This document shows positions 1 to 12,119 of a stretch of DNA of 64,000 bases, in pieces (position 1 is the first letter of the stretch; every line of letters begins with the position of its first letter). The DNA is from Smittium mucronatum (taxonomy: Eukaryota > Kickxellomycota > Harpellomycetes > Harpellales > Legeriomycetaceae): assembly GCA_001953115.1 (NCBI GenBank), contig LSSL01001338.1:39571-103570 (forward strand), written 5' to 3'. Position numbers and translations under genes: made by a program. The notes below the pieces were generated by a model. That model had not been told where the DNA came from, did no database searches, and saw nothing but the letters and a program-made list of their open reading frames with translations.

Positions 1-2900
1 TACGAAAACCGAGCTAAAGAGGCTAAAATATTTTTTTTCTATGAAAATATCCAAAATAATAAATTAATAAATAATAATCCCCTATAATTTTTATTTATTT
101 TATACTGGAAGGAATCACTATTAAGGATCGTAAGACATAACTTGATTTTTTTCGATATTTAACTCATTCAATTTTCTTGAAGAGTTTAGATATTATTTCT
201 CGAGCCGGATTATTTTCTGCTTTTTGCAATCGTATGCTCGTTACAGCGATATTTTCTTGATTTTGGTTATATATATCACCATAATATATATATATATATG
301 TATAATACAACTGCCGTTCAATATGAAGTTGCTTCTTTCACTTTTATTATTCCACTCAGACCATTTGTTTATCATGAGGTATCAGGTCTCACTTTGAAAA
401 GAAGTATGGAATACTCTATTTTAAAAAATCCTAAATAACGGCTTTTTTTCTGAGATCTTTTTCCATAAAGCAATTTATGTAGTTTCTAGCCTTTTTTCTA
501 CCTTGTAACATAAGCAAGCATACATACATACATCGCATTTCAAAAATATGTTCTCAAAATTTCTAAAAACTTTTGTGAACAATAAAAATTCTTTTTTCAG
601 TTTAGATCGACTTACTGTATCTTTTGGGCTCGTGATTATTAAAATTTTAGCTTCTTTTGACCGTAAATGATTCCTAAATAAGAATCCTAGATACATTTAA
701 TGGTAGTCAACAGCTTTGGAGATGTTTTAACTCCAACATTGCAATTTAATATATAGATTTCGTGTTATTCTAGTATACCATGAGGGATCTTACCTGTATA
801 TAACAGTTTTGAATTTAGGAGAAAAACAATCGACTGTTTGCAATTTTTTTTCGTAAATATCTATATTGTCCTGAAAAAATCCTCAGGTTTAATCTTTTGT
901 GTATATATGGGCTAGAAAAAGATTTTAGTTTAAGGAAAAAATAAAATAAATGAGTGGTATCTTCATATACTGATATCAATAAATGGAAAATTAAAAATTA
1001 AAAATTAAAAAAACTTCCCGGATGCTAATGATTATTCATTAAAATAATAGTTAAACCGCTAATTTTTAAACGAAAGATGTAAAATATTTGTTTAAGCATA
1101 AATCAATATTGTAAAAATCCACAAACCCCGAAGGTTAAAATCAAGAACAGGAAGGAAATGCCGAATAAATTCAAAATGAAATTTTCAAGAAAAAATAATA
1201 ATATCAAAGATGAGAAGTCTATAAATAAGTGTTCGAGTTTGAAATTTTTGAAGTATATGGCACAAAAGACCTTATTTTACAAATGTTAAACTTCAAAAGA
1301 ACAAGATATATCCTTTTGATAAAATACCAATACCTGATATATGACTAAATAGCTTATCAGCTAAAAATTTACATCAATTTTTTTTTTTAAAACTTTATAT
1401 AAACGTAAAAATTTATAATTAAAAATAAAAAATCGACATAAATTTTAAGCCACAATTTTTATTATAAGCAAAATTTTATCCTTTATTTAGAGTTTCTTGA
1501 TAAAAAAAACAAAAAAATGAACAGAAATACAGAAAAATTTTATAGACCGTAAATTTCTCCATTGTACTAAAACATATAAATAAAAATTTCTGTTTCTGCA
1601 TTTTTTGAGAAAATATCAGTTTACAACCTCTAATATTTTCAGGATCCATTTTGAATGAATTTTAGCATTAATAAATTTCTATAAACTAGAATTAATGATT
1701 ATTCATAAAACTAAAAAATTTTACGCTTTATTTAATTCAAATTAATTACATAAAGATATATTTAAAAAGGGCTAAATAGAGTATTTTATACTTTTTTCCA
1801 TTATTAACTTATTAATACATTTTTATTCTTCATCAAATGTTCTCGATACGAATAAAGATTTAATCAATTAAATTCATGTTGATAAACCACATCTGGGATG
1901 TTTTATTTGTTATTATGCCCTTTGATAAGTGGTATTATATATATATATTTCTTTTGTAATTTTTTTTTTGTAAATACATACACATTTTCTGTCTTAAAAC
2001 GTAAATTTTGTAAAAAGAAACGGAAATAATCTGCCATAAATTCCCTTAAGCGTTTTTGGGCTATAATTTGCTCTCATTAATAGTTGTATTTCTCAAAATC
2101 AATCTATAAGTAATAGTTACTTCCAAAATTTGTGAAAATTCTGATGAAACTTAAAAATTCCTTCAGATACGCTTCAACCCTAAAAATAGACATCTAATCT
2201 TCTCTTAAATATTTGATTTTTTTTGTTGTAAATCATTTAGTTTTAAGAAAACTTTTTATCAACATCAAAGAATTTGAAAATTTCCAACTTGGCTATAACT
2301 AAAGTTTCTGTCTAGTTATGAAAAATTCATTATAAATGTTTCTCTTGTATTTATGAAGTATGTCGATATTGCATTACTTATGATTCACCGATAATTAAAG
2401 TATCTTCTAAATACGTTAAGGTCATATATTACTTGAAATAACCCAATTTAGCTAAGAAAAATTTAATTTTATAGATTTATGGGCTATAATAATCAATTCT
2501 ATAGATTCCAAAAGGACGTGATATTTTTGGTCATCACAATAGATCACTATAATTCCCTAAAGCTTTTTGTATAAGTTAGCTGATAAAAATAGGCAAAAAT
2601 ATTCGATAATAGATCTGATTAATTTAAAATCAGTCAATTTATATTTTTCTGGTCAAGTACTAGTTCAAATCCCGTATTAAGTTTAAATATATCAAAATAA
2701 ATATTAAGGTTCGGAAAATCAGCTAAAATATATATATATATAATTGTATTTCGTTAGAAAAATACGCTGGATGTGTGTGATTCCATTTTATTATCTTTTG
2801 AAAATATCAAATCAAATAATGAATTTTTTTTATATAAATAAATTCGAGTACTAATTTCGGAATCTTTACCATATTATTTTTCATAGGTACTCAAACTCGA
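1..2900. other. AT-rich spacer without a recognisable gene
   Basis: I see no convincing coding frame here. There are short TA microsatellites near 281-300, 1933-1949 and 2730-2742, an ATAC-type tetranucleotide run near 519-534 and short AAATT repeats near 989-1010. The 73-codon open frame at 475-696 on the minus strand has no family resemblance. A GTTCAAATCCC string near 2662 looks like a tRNA T-arm but has no matching stem. Confidence 0.6.
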
Positions 2901-2923
2901 AAAATTGAAGAAAAAAAAACTAA

Positions 2924-3730
2924 ATGAGCCAAGGTGAGCAAATACCACTTTTTGATCTTCCATTTCGGGCCAAAAATTTTGCCCACAAGTTAGAAAAACA
3001 TGATCAATTATTATCCGAGCTACGTAATCAGCTCCTTCCCAAACCCTGAGTAGTCGGAGATAATAATGATTCTATTTTGGATGAATTGTATGGGTCTCAG
3101 GAACCATAAACAGAAGAGCCTACAGACATTGACACATTCTTTGAGCTTTAAAACTCGATACCGAGTCTTTACCACAACCCATTAAAATCAATGTTGTTCG
3201 ATTCCGACATTAAAAAGTTTCTTGCAAGCTACCCACTCGTCTCAACAGTTCAGTATAACCCTCCAATACTCTACGATTGGGGACAGGACGCGAATACCAA
3301 AAGAATAGATTCAATTCTGTCAGAGATTCATTACATAATTTCAGGTTTAGTCAGACCAGTGGAATTTCGAATCTACGAATCCCTCAAAAAAAGCGCACAG
3401 TTTGGAGAAGCAGAGAGCATTTGCAAATTCTCTGCGGGAAATCATCATGAGCCTGGCCTCCCATGCCACCAGGTCAGGATTTACATGTCTTAAAAGGTAA
3501 CAGGTGTCAAGAGAGTACCAGAATTAGTACGTAGTCAGCAGAAAGACTATCTTCGAGACGATGAACAGATTTTTAAAGGATGGCAGTAGCTGAAGCAGTT
3601 AAAAAGTCACACCAGCAGAGCTGGAATTCAGAAGAGGTTCAACAGACAGCTTAACCAAGTATTCAACCAGGGAGAACAGCAAAAATATCCCAGTACCAAT
3701 AAACCACCTTTATTTTTTCCAGTTTATTAA
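2924..3730 (+). pseudogene. DIRS gag-like ORF with five internal stops
   Basis: One reading frame of 268 codons runs from the ATG at 2924 to a TAA at 3728-3730. It is interrupted only by stops at 3047 (TGA), 3107 (TAA), 3149 (TAA), 3491 (TAA) and 3587 (TAG). The frame is otherwise undamaged, and each stop is one C-to-T change from CGA, CAA or CAG. The product is polar, with a Gln/Arg-rich C-terminal part, as expected of a DIRS nucleocapsid-like protein. Position directly before the reverse transcriptase supports the gag call; the sequence itself has no diagnostic motif. Confidence 0.6.
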
Positions 3731-3879
3731 TATTGGGAGTGGTTTCCAGCAACCGCAGGAAAGAACTCTACAACAAAATCAATACCAGAGTAGCCTCAAA
3801 CATCGCTGCCCTTTTGGAAAAAAGAGAGACGTCGAGCAGACAATAAAGGAAAGCTTTCAGGTTATCAGAGAGAATGGGA

Positions 3880-4770
3880 AAGGACGGCAAACGACGGGTG
3901 GGTCCGCTCAGAAATATCGGAGGGCTTTCGAATCCCGTTTACGGCGCCAACACCACCGACAACGGCAAATCCAAAGTTGAGACCACTTCCGGACAGCAGA
4001 AAGAACCCGGAGATAATAGAGCAATATTTTTTGGAATTACTATCCAAGCGAGCAATCGAAAAGGTGGATAGTCCAAGAAAAAGATTTTACTCCAGTTTCT
4101 TCGTTATTACAAAGAAGAAGGGGGACATGAACCCGTACTCAACCTAAAACCACTGAAGAAATATGCCCCGAAATGTTCGTTTAAGATGGAGACCCTGCAT
4201 TTTTCCTGCAGGATGATCAAGTTGAAAGAACTAATGGACAGCATAGACCTGAAGAATGATTTTCTACACTTCCTTTTGGCTCAATCGCCGAGACAGTACA
4301 TCTGTTTCGTGTGGCAACGAAAACACTACAAGTTCAGGGTGCTCCTCTTTGGTCTTTCTCTCAGCACATGGGTATTTAACAAGGTACTCAAGTCGTTTTT
4401 GAAATAGGTCAGGGCCCAGGAAATCAGATTGAAAGCTTATATGGACGGTTTGCTGATCTTGAGAGAGAGTTGAAAGACTTTTTCGCAGAACTTCCGAATC
4501 ATTCTGAGAAGATTAAACAGCCTAGGTTTCAAAATCAAGTAATCCAAAATTTCCCTAAACCCGAGTCAGTCCATAGAGCACCTTGTGATGGGAATCAATA
4601 CTCGGGATATAACCATCAGGGTCCCAGCTGGAAAGCGGAAAGACTTACTTAGCGAAACAGAAAGGCAGATTTCCAAAGTTTCAGCCACTGTTCTCAACCT
4701 AGCTTCGTTTATAGGGCGATCCCAATCGGTTCCCGTAGATCTTTTGCCTGGGAAACTCATGCATCACTAA
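3880..4770 (+). pseudogene. DIRS reverse transcriptase remnant
   Basis: The stretch at 4186-4407 contains the block METLHFSCRMIK, the catalytic-loop block SIDLKNDFLH, and FVWQRKHYKFRV followed by FGLSLSTWVFNKVL, all typical of DIRS reverse transcriptase. The active-site box that should read Y-x-D-D reads Tyr-Met-Asp-Gly at 4438-4449, so the second catalytic aspartate is lost. The thumb/connection part continues in another frame at 4585-4770 (blocks VPAGKRKDL and NLASFIGRSQS). Frameshifts between about 3880-4185 and 4410-4580 make it non-functional. Confidence 0.8.
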
Positions 4771-4809
4771 TTCAGCAGGTTAAGATTTCCAGAATGAAGC
4801 AATATCAAG

Positions 4810-5800
4810 ATTGAAATACTATGGACATACTCACCGAGCCTGTTCTGAACAACCTCAGATGGTGAGAAACTCAACTGAAGCAGTAGAATACAAGGAAATT
4901 TCTTCCAAGGACTGCTTCAGCAGAGGTGTTTATCTTTACCAGCGACACTGTGTGTGGTATCATCACCCCATCTGTCACTATAAGCGATGTTTGGGACAGT
5001 ATAAACACCAAACAACCCATAAATGTCATGGAGCTCATTTCAGCACAGATATAATTGAAGATTTCAGAAGTCATACGTGGGAGCATCTTGTTGTATTTCG
5101 ATAATAATGCGACTATCACTTACATTCGTAATATGGGAGGTATCTTTTCATCCCGATTGCTGGATTTTTCTGAAAAAATTTGGAACCACTGCCTCACAAC
5201 GGGCACGATGCCCCAAATCAACAACATTACATCAGCCATCGACTCTTTGGATGCGAATTGTCGGTTGATGACTCAAGTTAGATGGGAAATTCCCAATTCA
5301 TGTTTCACAAAATCAATCATCTGTTCGGTCCCCACGATGTAGATTTATTTTTTACCTCACAAAACAGGGCGGTTCAGGGTTTTTTCAGCTTTTATCTGGA
5401 TCCCCTGGCGTCTCAGACAAACGCATTACAACATCACTGGAGAATTTGAACCAAACCGTATGCGTGTCCCCCATGGAACTTTTTTTTTTTTTTTTTAAAG
5501 GGAATTTTATTTATAATATTTAAATACTAGAAAAAAACGAAAATAAAAATACAATAAAAGGAAAAAAATAATAAAATTTTATCCCACTCCCATCCGTCGC
5601 TCTATCGGCTCCGTACTCACTGGGCATTGGTTCAAGGCCCCCCATGGAACTTGATTCCTCAAATTATTCAGAAAATCTTATGGGAGAAACTAAAAATAAC
5701 CTTGACTATCTCCTTCTGGAAGTCAGCCCTGTGTTTTCAGATTTGTTGAAGCCCTCAGTCCAGAGATACATACCGATCCAGGTTCATCAGATATTAGCAG
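4810..5800 (+). pseudogene. DIRS RNase H and linker remnant
   Basis: The RNase H core reads YFDNNATITYIRNMGG at about 5091-5140, followed by a frame with LDFSEKIWNHC; this matches the DNTTAVAYINRQGG...W.WC pattern of DIRS RNase H. Downstream comes INHLFGPHDVDLF (about 5305-5350) and then the conserved PPWNLIPQI block, which is split by the insertion at 5482-5638. At least two frames are needed to read it, so it is broken apart from the insertion too. Confidence 0.72.
5482..5638 (-). mobile_element. SINE-like 157-bp insertion nested in the DIRS element
   Basis: The insertion is flanked by a perfect 14-bp direct repeat, CCCCCATGGAACTT, at 5468-5481 and 5639-5652. Removing one repeat plus the insert restores the reading frame of the RNase H linker, which is strong evidence of insertion. 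On the minus strand the insert ends in a poly-A tail (T-run at 5482-5496 on the plus strand). The other end is GC-richer (about 5582-5638). Related copies occur elsewhere in the window and carry the same T-run, GGAATTTTATT block and TCTGCCG-type head. A tail plus a target duplication fits a LINE-mobilised SINE. I see a GGTTCAAGGCC string near one end but no ordered A and B boxes. Confidence 0.75.
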
Positions 5801-6239
5801 ACCTAAAAGCGGAAAGCATTTAATGAACGCCAACAAGAGCTGGATGCTCAGCGCTTTGCGATTAAGCGGTCACATTATTGAAGGGAAGGTCTGAATGATC
5901 AAGTCTTAGTCTTTCTAGCCAATAAAAACAGGCAAAATAACTTGAAAGTATGATATGCGCACATTTAGAATCTTTTTCTAAAATATTTTAGGTATCACAT
6001 CCTAGAAACTTCAACCATTAAGTCAGTTGACCTTATAAACTTCTTATCTATAAGTCATTATCAGGATAGTTGGACTTACGGAACCATTAGAAACTATTCC
6101 TAATCTATTTTGAACTTTTTTAGCATCAATAAATCAATTTCTATCGGTTTTTATTTAAAAACATCATTAAATCTATCTCTATACAAAAAATATAAATTTA
6201 TCTTTAAACTATTATCATGATGAGCCTATTGTATAGAGG

Positions 6240-6838
6240 CTGAAAGTTTATGGAACTAATTACGCGATTTACTTGGACAAACTTCCATTAAAGTTATGTT
6301 TCTTGTTATCCATCTGTGGGACTATACGTCAAAGTGATATTGAACGCATAGATTAGTCTAGAACGGAACCCTCACAAGATTTAATCAAATTTTCCGTACA
6401 TCGAGCTCAAGGTGAAGCGCATTGTCTCTCTATCAACAAGACAGTATATACTTCCTCTCATATTATTGACTATCTTTTTCCCGTATCAGCATACCGAGAA
6501 TACATAGAATAGGGAAAGAAGCTTTTACTGCTCCCAAGAAACACATGAAGAATTCAAAAAAGAAGATAGTTTATTTAATCAAAAGTTTGAAGGACAAAAA
6601 AATCCCCGATAACCTCTCAAAGAATAAGTAATTTTATAAATTTATTAAAGTTGTCACAAGGAGTAAAAAATCATAAAGCAAGAACATTAGTTCGACTTTG
6701 TCGACTAAAGTTGGTGCTAGCATCGATGAAGTGTTTTTTCAAGGTTATTGGTCATCAACCTTGGATTTCGATTCGTTCTATCGACTTTCACGACAATATC
6801 GTACTAATCTAACAAAATTAATCCTCAATTTTAAATAA
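6240..6838 (+). pseudogene. DIRS tyrosine recombinase remnant
   Basis: The block LPLKLCFLLSICGTIRQSDI at about 6282-6341 holds the first catalytic arginine region of a tyrosine recombinase. The CPVSAYxxYI-type box appears near 6480-6510. The C-terminal part near 6690-6838 has the pattern VGASIDEVFFQGYWSS followed by FDSFYRLSR, with the catalytic tyrosine in the FYRL box. The frame ends with TAA at 6836-6838. Internal stops at about 6354 and 6510 and frameshifts around 6560-6680 inactivate it. Known YR retroelements use this enzyme to integrate a circular cDNA. Confidence 0.75.
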
Positions 6839-6964
6839 AATCACTGGATGTACAAGGAATTTTGGGAGATTATTTATTATTTATTATACATTATTTATCA
6901 CTTATCATTAGGCTTAGTACACTCTGAAGGTGTTTCAAGAGTATATTTTTTATCGAAATACAAT

Positions 6965-7273
6965 TATAGTTTGTTTGAATACTATGATAAAATGTAATGA
7001 TTATATGAGTAAAAAATGCGCTTGAGACCCAATCATCACACCCATGTACCTACTTAAAAAATTTAATTCCAATTCAAAGAAATTTACTTCTAGCACAAAA
7101 GTCGGTTCAGCATGGTAAAGATTCAGAAATGTGCACTTTAATCAATTTTTATAAATCGTTCTTTCTTTTGATTGGGTATTTTCGAAAGATAATAAAACAG
7201 AACTACACACGTTAAGTGTATTTTTCTACTCATATAATTATTGTAGTTTTTCATAGTATTCAATCAAACTATA
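6965..7273. mobile_element. Short element with about 59-bp inverted ends
   Basis: The sequence at 6965-7023 is the imperfect reverse complement of 7214-7273. Both contain TATAGTTTG(T/A)TTGAATACT and an ATTATATGAGTA block. Inside the arms, ACCCAATCA occurs in both orientations. Total length is 309 bp, with no coding content. It lies only 127 bp beyond the end of the DIRS recombinase, so it could be a MITE or an unusual terminal structure of that element. Confidence 0.5.
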
Positions 7274-7299
7274 AGACTACAGATATCCCTCACAGTTTG

Positions 7300-8960
7300 C
7301 GAGAGATAAGTTCCTAAAAATTAGCGAATGAGAAAAAATCACAAATCACGATGTATGATTTGGCTTAATTTTCAGCCAAATATATTGGAATGCGCCCCAA
7401 TTAAGATTTAGTGGCTAAAAAAACGCAAAAAAAAGGAACAAATCTTTGTTTTTACAGTCATAAAAATGAATTTGGTTCAAATTGGACCTAAAAAAAAAGT
7501 AGTGGGGGAGAAGGGGCGTTTAAATGATAATTATATTCATTTTTAGTAGAAAAATTTAGCGCATTTTGAGTTCCTACTAAATCGAACATTAACATGATTA
7601 AAGATATCATAATCATATTAATTTAATAGCTTTTGCCACATTTAAAGTATTTAAAGCTAAAATAATTATATTTAGTGTACTTAAGTATATTAATTTCATT
7701 ATGATTTTTCGTGGAGGAATATAAAACTTTGATAATGGGTATTCTATAAATATTCACTTATTTGGAAGCAAAAAGATATATGAAATCTTATCGATCAATT
7801 GAGAATCAATAATGATGATATAATTGAAATAAAAAGTGTCCATTATAGGTATAAAAGATTCAGGATATTTAGTTTCAAGATACAATATTTTCTAGCAAAA
7901 ACTAAAAAGCTGTCACAAGGTAATCTAGGATAATGAATTTATTTATATTTTCATTATATTAGATTACTGAGTCAAAATTAAACGGATCATACTTTATTTA
8001 AACCTCATATGAGTATCTACACTGATGATTTTTATATTTAAGTAGTGATACATTATTTTTTAACTTCTATATTAATCACTACTGCAATAAATTCTAAAAA
8101 AATATTTGAAACGAGTAAAATTTTGCTTTTATATTCAAAAATAAGGGAAGTTATCAAGCAAATTTTATATTCGCCGATGATATCGCCTTTATAAAGATAA
8201 CAAACTTATAAATCATTTTCACATCGACTGAAATAATTCAAATATTTTTTATGAATCTGTAAACCTATTTGTACTATAATTATCTAAAGCTATAAGTAAA
8301 TTTATTTACTGTTTTTATAGCGAATACTTCAATTAAAGATGTTTTAGATGATAAATGTACAAAAAACACATCCACCAACTTTAAACTGCTCCTAATTGAA
8401 AATTATATCTTTTCTAATACATATACTCTATACATTTCACTATTTTTATTTAATATATATTTACAAACTTTAGTTTTTTTATAAAGAAAAGAGCCTATTC
8501 ATTATAAATTTCTAAACTTCGTTTTAATAGATTAAAAAATCACCCATTTCAACCATGTTAAATAAATAACAGTTGAATAGGTTATTAAAGACATCATATA
8601 GCAATGTTTCTGTAGAATTTTTTGGAATTAAAGAAAGCTAAAAAAATGCACTTTCTTATTTATGTGGCATCTAATCTTATGAAGTTTTATGAATAATACA
8701 GTTATGAATACTTCCACTTAAATACACTGAAAAGAATTAATATTATCGAATCATTGAATCTCAAAGTCCACTAGCCAATTGAAGATTTATAAGAAATTTT
8801 TTCATATTATTTTAAACTGGGAATACATTTATTTTATAAAAATGTGGCTAAATAGACTTAGTGATTTAAAATTTCTTAATTTTTATTTAAAAAATTTAAT
8901 GATGAAAATTTCCTTTTTTTTTTAATGCATAAATTTTTTCTTAGTAACAGTTTAATGCAT
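7300..8960. other. AT-rich spacer
   Basis: No coding frame was recognised. A weak inverted pair of GCGCCCC-like strings (about 7391 and 7512) encloses about 120 bp and may be the trace of a small element. The rest is low-complexity A+T. Confidence 0.5.
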
Positions 8961-8963
8961 ATC

Positions 8964-10561
8964 TTACTTTAATAATTGTACTTGCTGATCTGCTTTTATC
9001 TTGTCGTGTTTAGTTATAATAGACAGCTCCTTTTCAATTAGCATTAAACCTCTTTCAATAATTTTTTGAATATTTGAAGCTCATCAGAAACATCGTAGCG
9101 GTGGTTTAAGAAGCTCTCATTTTTTTCATAGTTTTCATATTCAGTAATATCATGTTCATTGGGGTCCTCATCGTACTCAATAATCCCATCTATATCACTT
9201 ATGTTTATATCTCCAAGGCCTACCCTGTCGCTTATTTCAACGCAATCTAGTTTCAAATTAATAATTATTTGAGATATTTCTTCTAAATCCGTGTCGCCTT
9301 TCCAAGGCATGATATTTTTATACACACCTCTGATAAAATAAATAGTTACCAAATCCTATGAATCGTGAATTGTATCTATTTATTTTTTTTTATCGAATTG
9401 TTCCCAAAAATTTATTTCAGTATTTCCCTTTAATTCTAAAGGTTTGCTGAGCAGCTTTAAAGTTCAATTCAAATAGTATTACTTAAAAGTGATATTACAC
9501 CCCGAACAATCGAAAGATTATTAAAGTTGTATTTGGGGGGATAAAAACAAGTTTTAATTAATACTAATATCGTTTAATTATTTTGGATACACGAATTAAT
9601 TGTCTAAAATAAGTAATATTTTCAAGTCTATGTTATTTTTGCGGAAATATCCCCGCAATTAATTTCTTAACTCGATTTAAAATCTATCGCTGAATGTTAT
9701 CTTGTTCATATAGGCTTTTTTAGAGGATCTCCAAACCTCAAAAAGATATTTTTTGTTTTTTCTCTCAGTGCTCTGGGACTTTCATGTCTATAAATGGACA
9801 GCGGTTTAAATTTACAATCACCCGTAGAATTCGCACCCAGCATGATCGTTACTTTGTCTTTTGAAACTTTCTAGCCTGGTGCGAAATTTTTATTTATCGA
9901 ATTAAATGTTCTGGATGGTATTCTTTTCCAATATAAGCAAGATTCATCGAGGTTGAAAATCTAAAAAAATAATAATTATAAAAATTTTAAATTTTAAAAA
10001 TTAAAAAATTAGATATTCACTTTGTAGAGAGGATAATTTCGTCATTCATTATCCTGCTTAACTGGTCTGGGAAGTTTTTAGCTGAATTTATATTTGTGCT
10101 AGCTGTCTCTTCAGAAAATTTTACATTATGAAGTCCTCTTTTTTTATAATTTTCAAACCAACCATTGCGTGCAACAAAATTTACATCAGTCTCCTCTGGG
10201 AAAAATGCATTCAGTTCTCAAAAATATTTTTAGCCTTTTCTTTTATCTAAACTGTTGTTACTGCAGAGTTTTTTTCCTAGTTGGTTATTAATCCATACCT
10301 CTAGAAAATTTTCTGTATTCAGTGAAATACCAGGTCTTGAGACATAAGATTTAATTGAGCCTGGTTTAGATGACGTTTTTTCAGCCTCATTGATTTTTCG
10401 AGTTTCATTTTATTATATATTATTGCGCTTTCATTAACCCCATTTATTATTGCAACTTTATTTACGTTTTTTTCGGTCTGAATACTCATCAATACATCTA
10501 TTTTTTCAGAAATTGAAATTGACTTCCTTTTTTTATAGACAGATCTTAGTTCATTTTATAA
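8964..10561 (-). pseudogene. pogo/Tigger-type (DDE_1) transposase, decayed
   Basis: Read on the minus strand, the pieces follow the order of a Tigger/jerky-like transposase. A helix-turn-helix segment comes first (SISISEKIDVLMSIQTEKN, about 10545-10450). Next is a CENP-B-type DNA-binding segment containing VARNGWFENYKKRGL (about 10190-10130). The first catalytic aspartate sits in FNLDESCLYWKRIPSRTF (about 9960-9905), followed by the conserved MLGANSTGDCKFKPLSIY (about 9850-9795). The second aspartate is kept in ILLILDN (about 9618-9600). The third, expected in the QPMDQGVI box, is replaced by Val in a segment reading SIVRGVI. The C-terminal MPWKG block is at about 9310, and a shifted frame ends at TAA 8964-8966. 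Many stops and shifts show a dead copy. Terminal repeats and the TA duplication were not located. Confidence 0.8.
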
Positions 10562-10569
10562 TAAAAAAT

Positions 10570-11960
10570 ATAAAAAGAATTTTAAGTAGAAATTAAATTA
10601 GGAAACGCTGAGAACTCCCTAAATTATGAAACATGAAGTTTTCAATTTTATCTTGGTATAACTAGTTTAGATACGATTTGACATAATCTTCAAAAATTTT
10701 ATAGATTCAATTTGATTGGATAGTAGTGCATAGAAAATGGTAAGGTTTCGAGAATCTCGAAAAGATAAAAAAATTTATAATTCACGAAACTAAGAAAAAC
10801 GCAAATCGAGAGTTCCGGAATTATGAGGGATAAATATATGATTTTTTGCGTAAAATATCAAAAAATCAAAAAAATAAACCAATTGAGTTACCCCAAGGTT
10901 ATTTATAACGTAAATATACAACACTGATTCTTTTAGTAAACTTTTTAATAAAAGCCTAAAGATAATTCTTTAGAGAATTTTACCACCTCAATTTTTAAAA
11001 AATAAAAATTCAAAAAAATTCGAAAAAATTCAAAACTTTTTTCTGGTTAGAAAATAAAGATCGGAAAATAATTTTAAAATATAAAAAATTAGGTGTAAAC
11101 TTGAAATTATATTTAGTAAACTGAATATTTTTTGGAAAATCTGCTGAATTAAAAATTTTTGACTATATAAGCTGAAAAATAATTGCATTATGATCTGAAT
11201 ACCTTTTTTTTTGCTTTCATTTAGAATATCTCTACTAATTCATTTATATTAAAGTATTTGACATGATTATTAGAATTTAAAATTCTATATACATCAAAAA
11301 TAAAAAATTGTATCGATTCAAAGCATGAAAGCTTTTTTATTTGTAAATAAAATTTCTGAGGTTTGGTCGACCTTATTTAACTTTTTATGGGTAATAAAAT
11401 GCAATTTTTAGTTTAATTTTCATAGATATATTTAATACACCCTTAAAAATATGCTATATATTTAACAATAATTGTAAAAAATCGAGTATTCCGGATCTAA
11501 ATAAATAGAACAGATTTTAAAACTAGTTTTTATATATGGCACCTAATTTTTAAAAATTATTATAAATATTCATAAAAAAATATTGAAATCGTAGTAAAAA
11601 AATTGCTAAATGAATTGGAGATCTGAAAACATAAAATTAAAATGCATCGTAAAAAGAATATTACTACATCAAACCACACTTTGATTATTTTGTTTAATCC
11701 AATCAAATATTAATTTTAAAAAAGGATTCTAAGATACTCCGGAATGATTGCCTCTATTTCAAAATTTGAAAAAGTTCAAATCAATTAGTATCTAATAGAT
11801 ATTAATTGAATATATTCCGCTAGAAATAAAGAATAAAAATGGATATAAGCTATAAAATTTTAGCCACCCAAGATTCTAGATTAATTTCTTACATTTTTTT
11901 AACCCAGTTTTTTGTTCTTGTGTTGAATAATATTTTTCTGCTCATGGAGGCATAAAGTTT
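10570..11960. other. AT-rich spacer downstream of the Tigger remnant
   Basis: No coding frame was recognised. The string TTCCGGA recurs near 10812, 11489 and 11739, each preceded or followed by ACTC/GAGT-like bases, which may mark old transposon ends; I cannot pair them confidently. Confidence 0.4.
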
Positions 11961-11963
11961 TCG

Positions 11964-12119
11964 TTTTTTTTTTGTATTACGGAATTTTATTGTAAGATAA
12001 AATTATTAAAAACTATAATATGAAAGCGTGAAAAAAAGAAAGTTAATTATAGAATTTTATATAATCCTAAATAAATGAGCTACTCTGCATGACTAACTGC
12101 TGCATACCTACGGGCAAAA
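11964..12119 (-). repeat. SINE-like repeat, diverged copy
   Basis: This begins with a T-run (11964-11973), then GTATTACGGAATTTTATTG and a TAAGATAA...ATTAAAAACTATA block. It ends in a GC-richer head with CTCTGCATGACTAACTGCTG and CATACCTACGGGCAA. Length and order match the insertion at 5482-5638 and the copy at 17411. Confidence 0.6.

Larger units (their letters stand above)
2924..6838 (+). mobile_element. DIRS-like tyrosine-recombinase retrotransposon, degenerate
   Basis: All four expected domains lie in DIRS order on one strand: a gag-like frame (2924-3730), reverse transcriptase (about 3880-4770), RNase H with its downstream linker (about 4810-5800) and a tyrosine recombinase (about 6240-6838). 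The RNase H to recombinase order with no DDE integrase is the DIRS/Ngaro signature. G+C is clearly higher than in the surroundings, so the insertion is younger than most sequence here. Every domain is broken by stops or frameshifts, and the copy is interrupted by a 157-bp nested insertion at 5482-5638. I could not define the terminal repeats. The recombinase resembles those of DIRS elements from Mucoromycota more than any other set I know; this is recognition by eye. Confidence 0.8.

Noticed and set aside
475..696. 73-codon minus-strand open frame
   Set aside because: Typical chance frame; no motif, no continuation and no ATG-centred context.
2650..2690. GTTCAAATCCC, a tRNA T-arm-like string
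   Set aside because: The flanking bases cannot form a T-stem and no acceptor or anticodon arm is present upstream.
7391..7522. GCGCCCC ... GGGGCGT pair as a small element
   Set aside because: Only about seven bases pair and the inner sequence does not; too weak to call.
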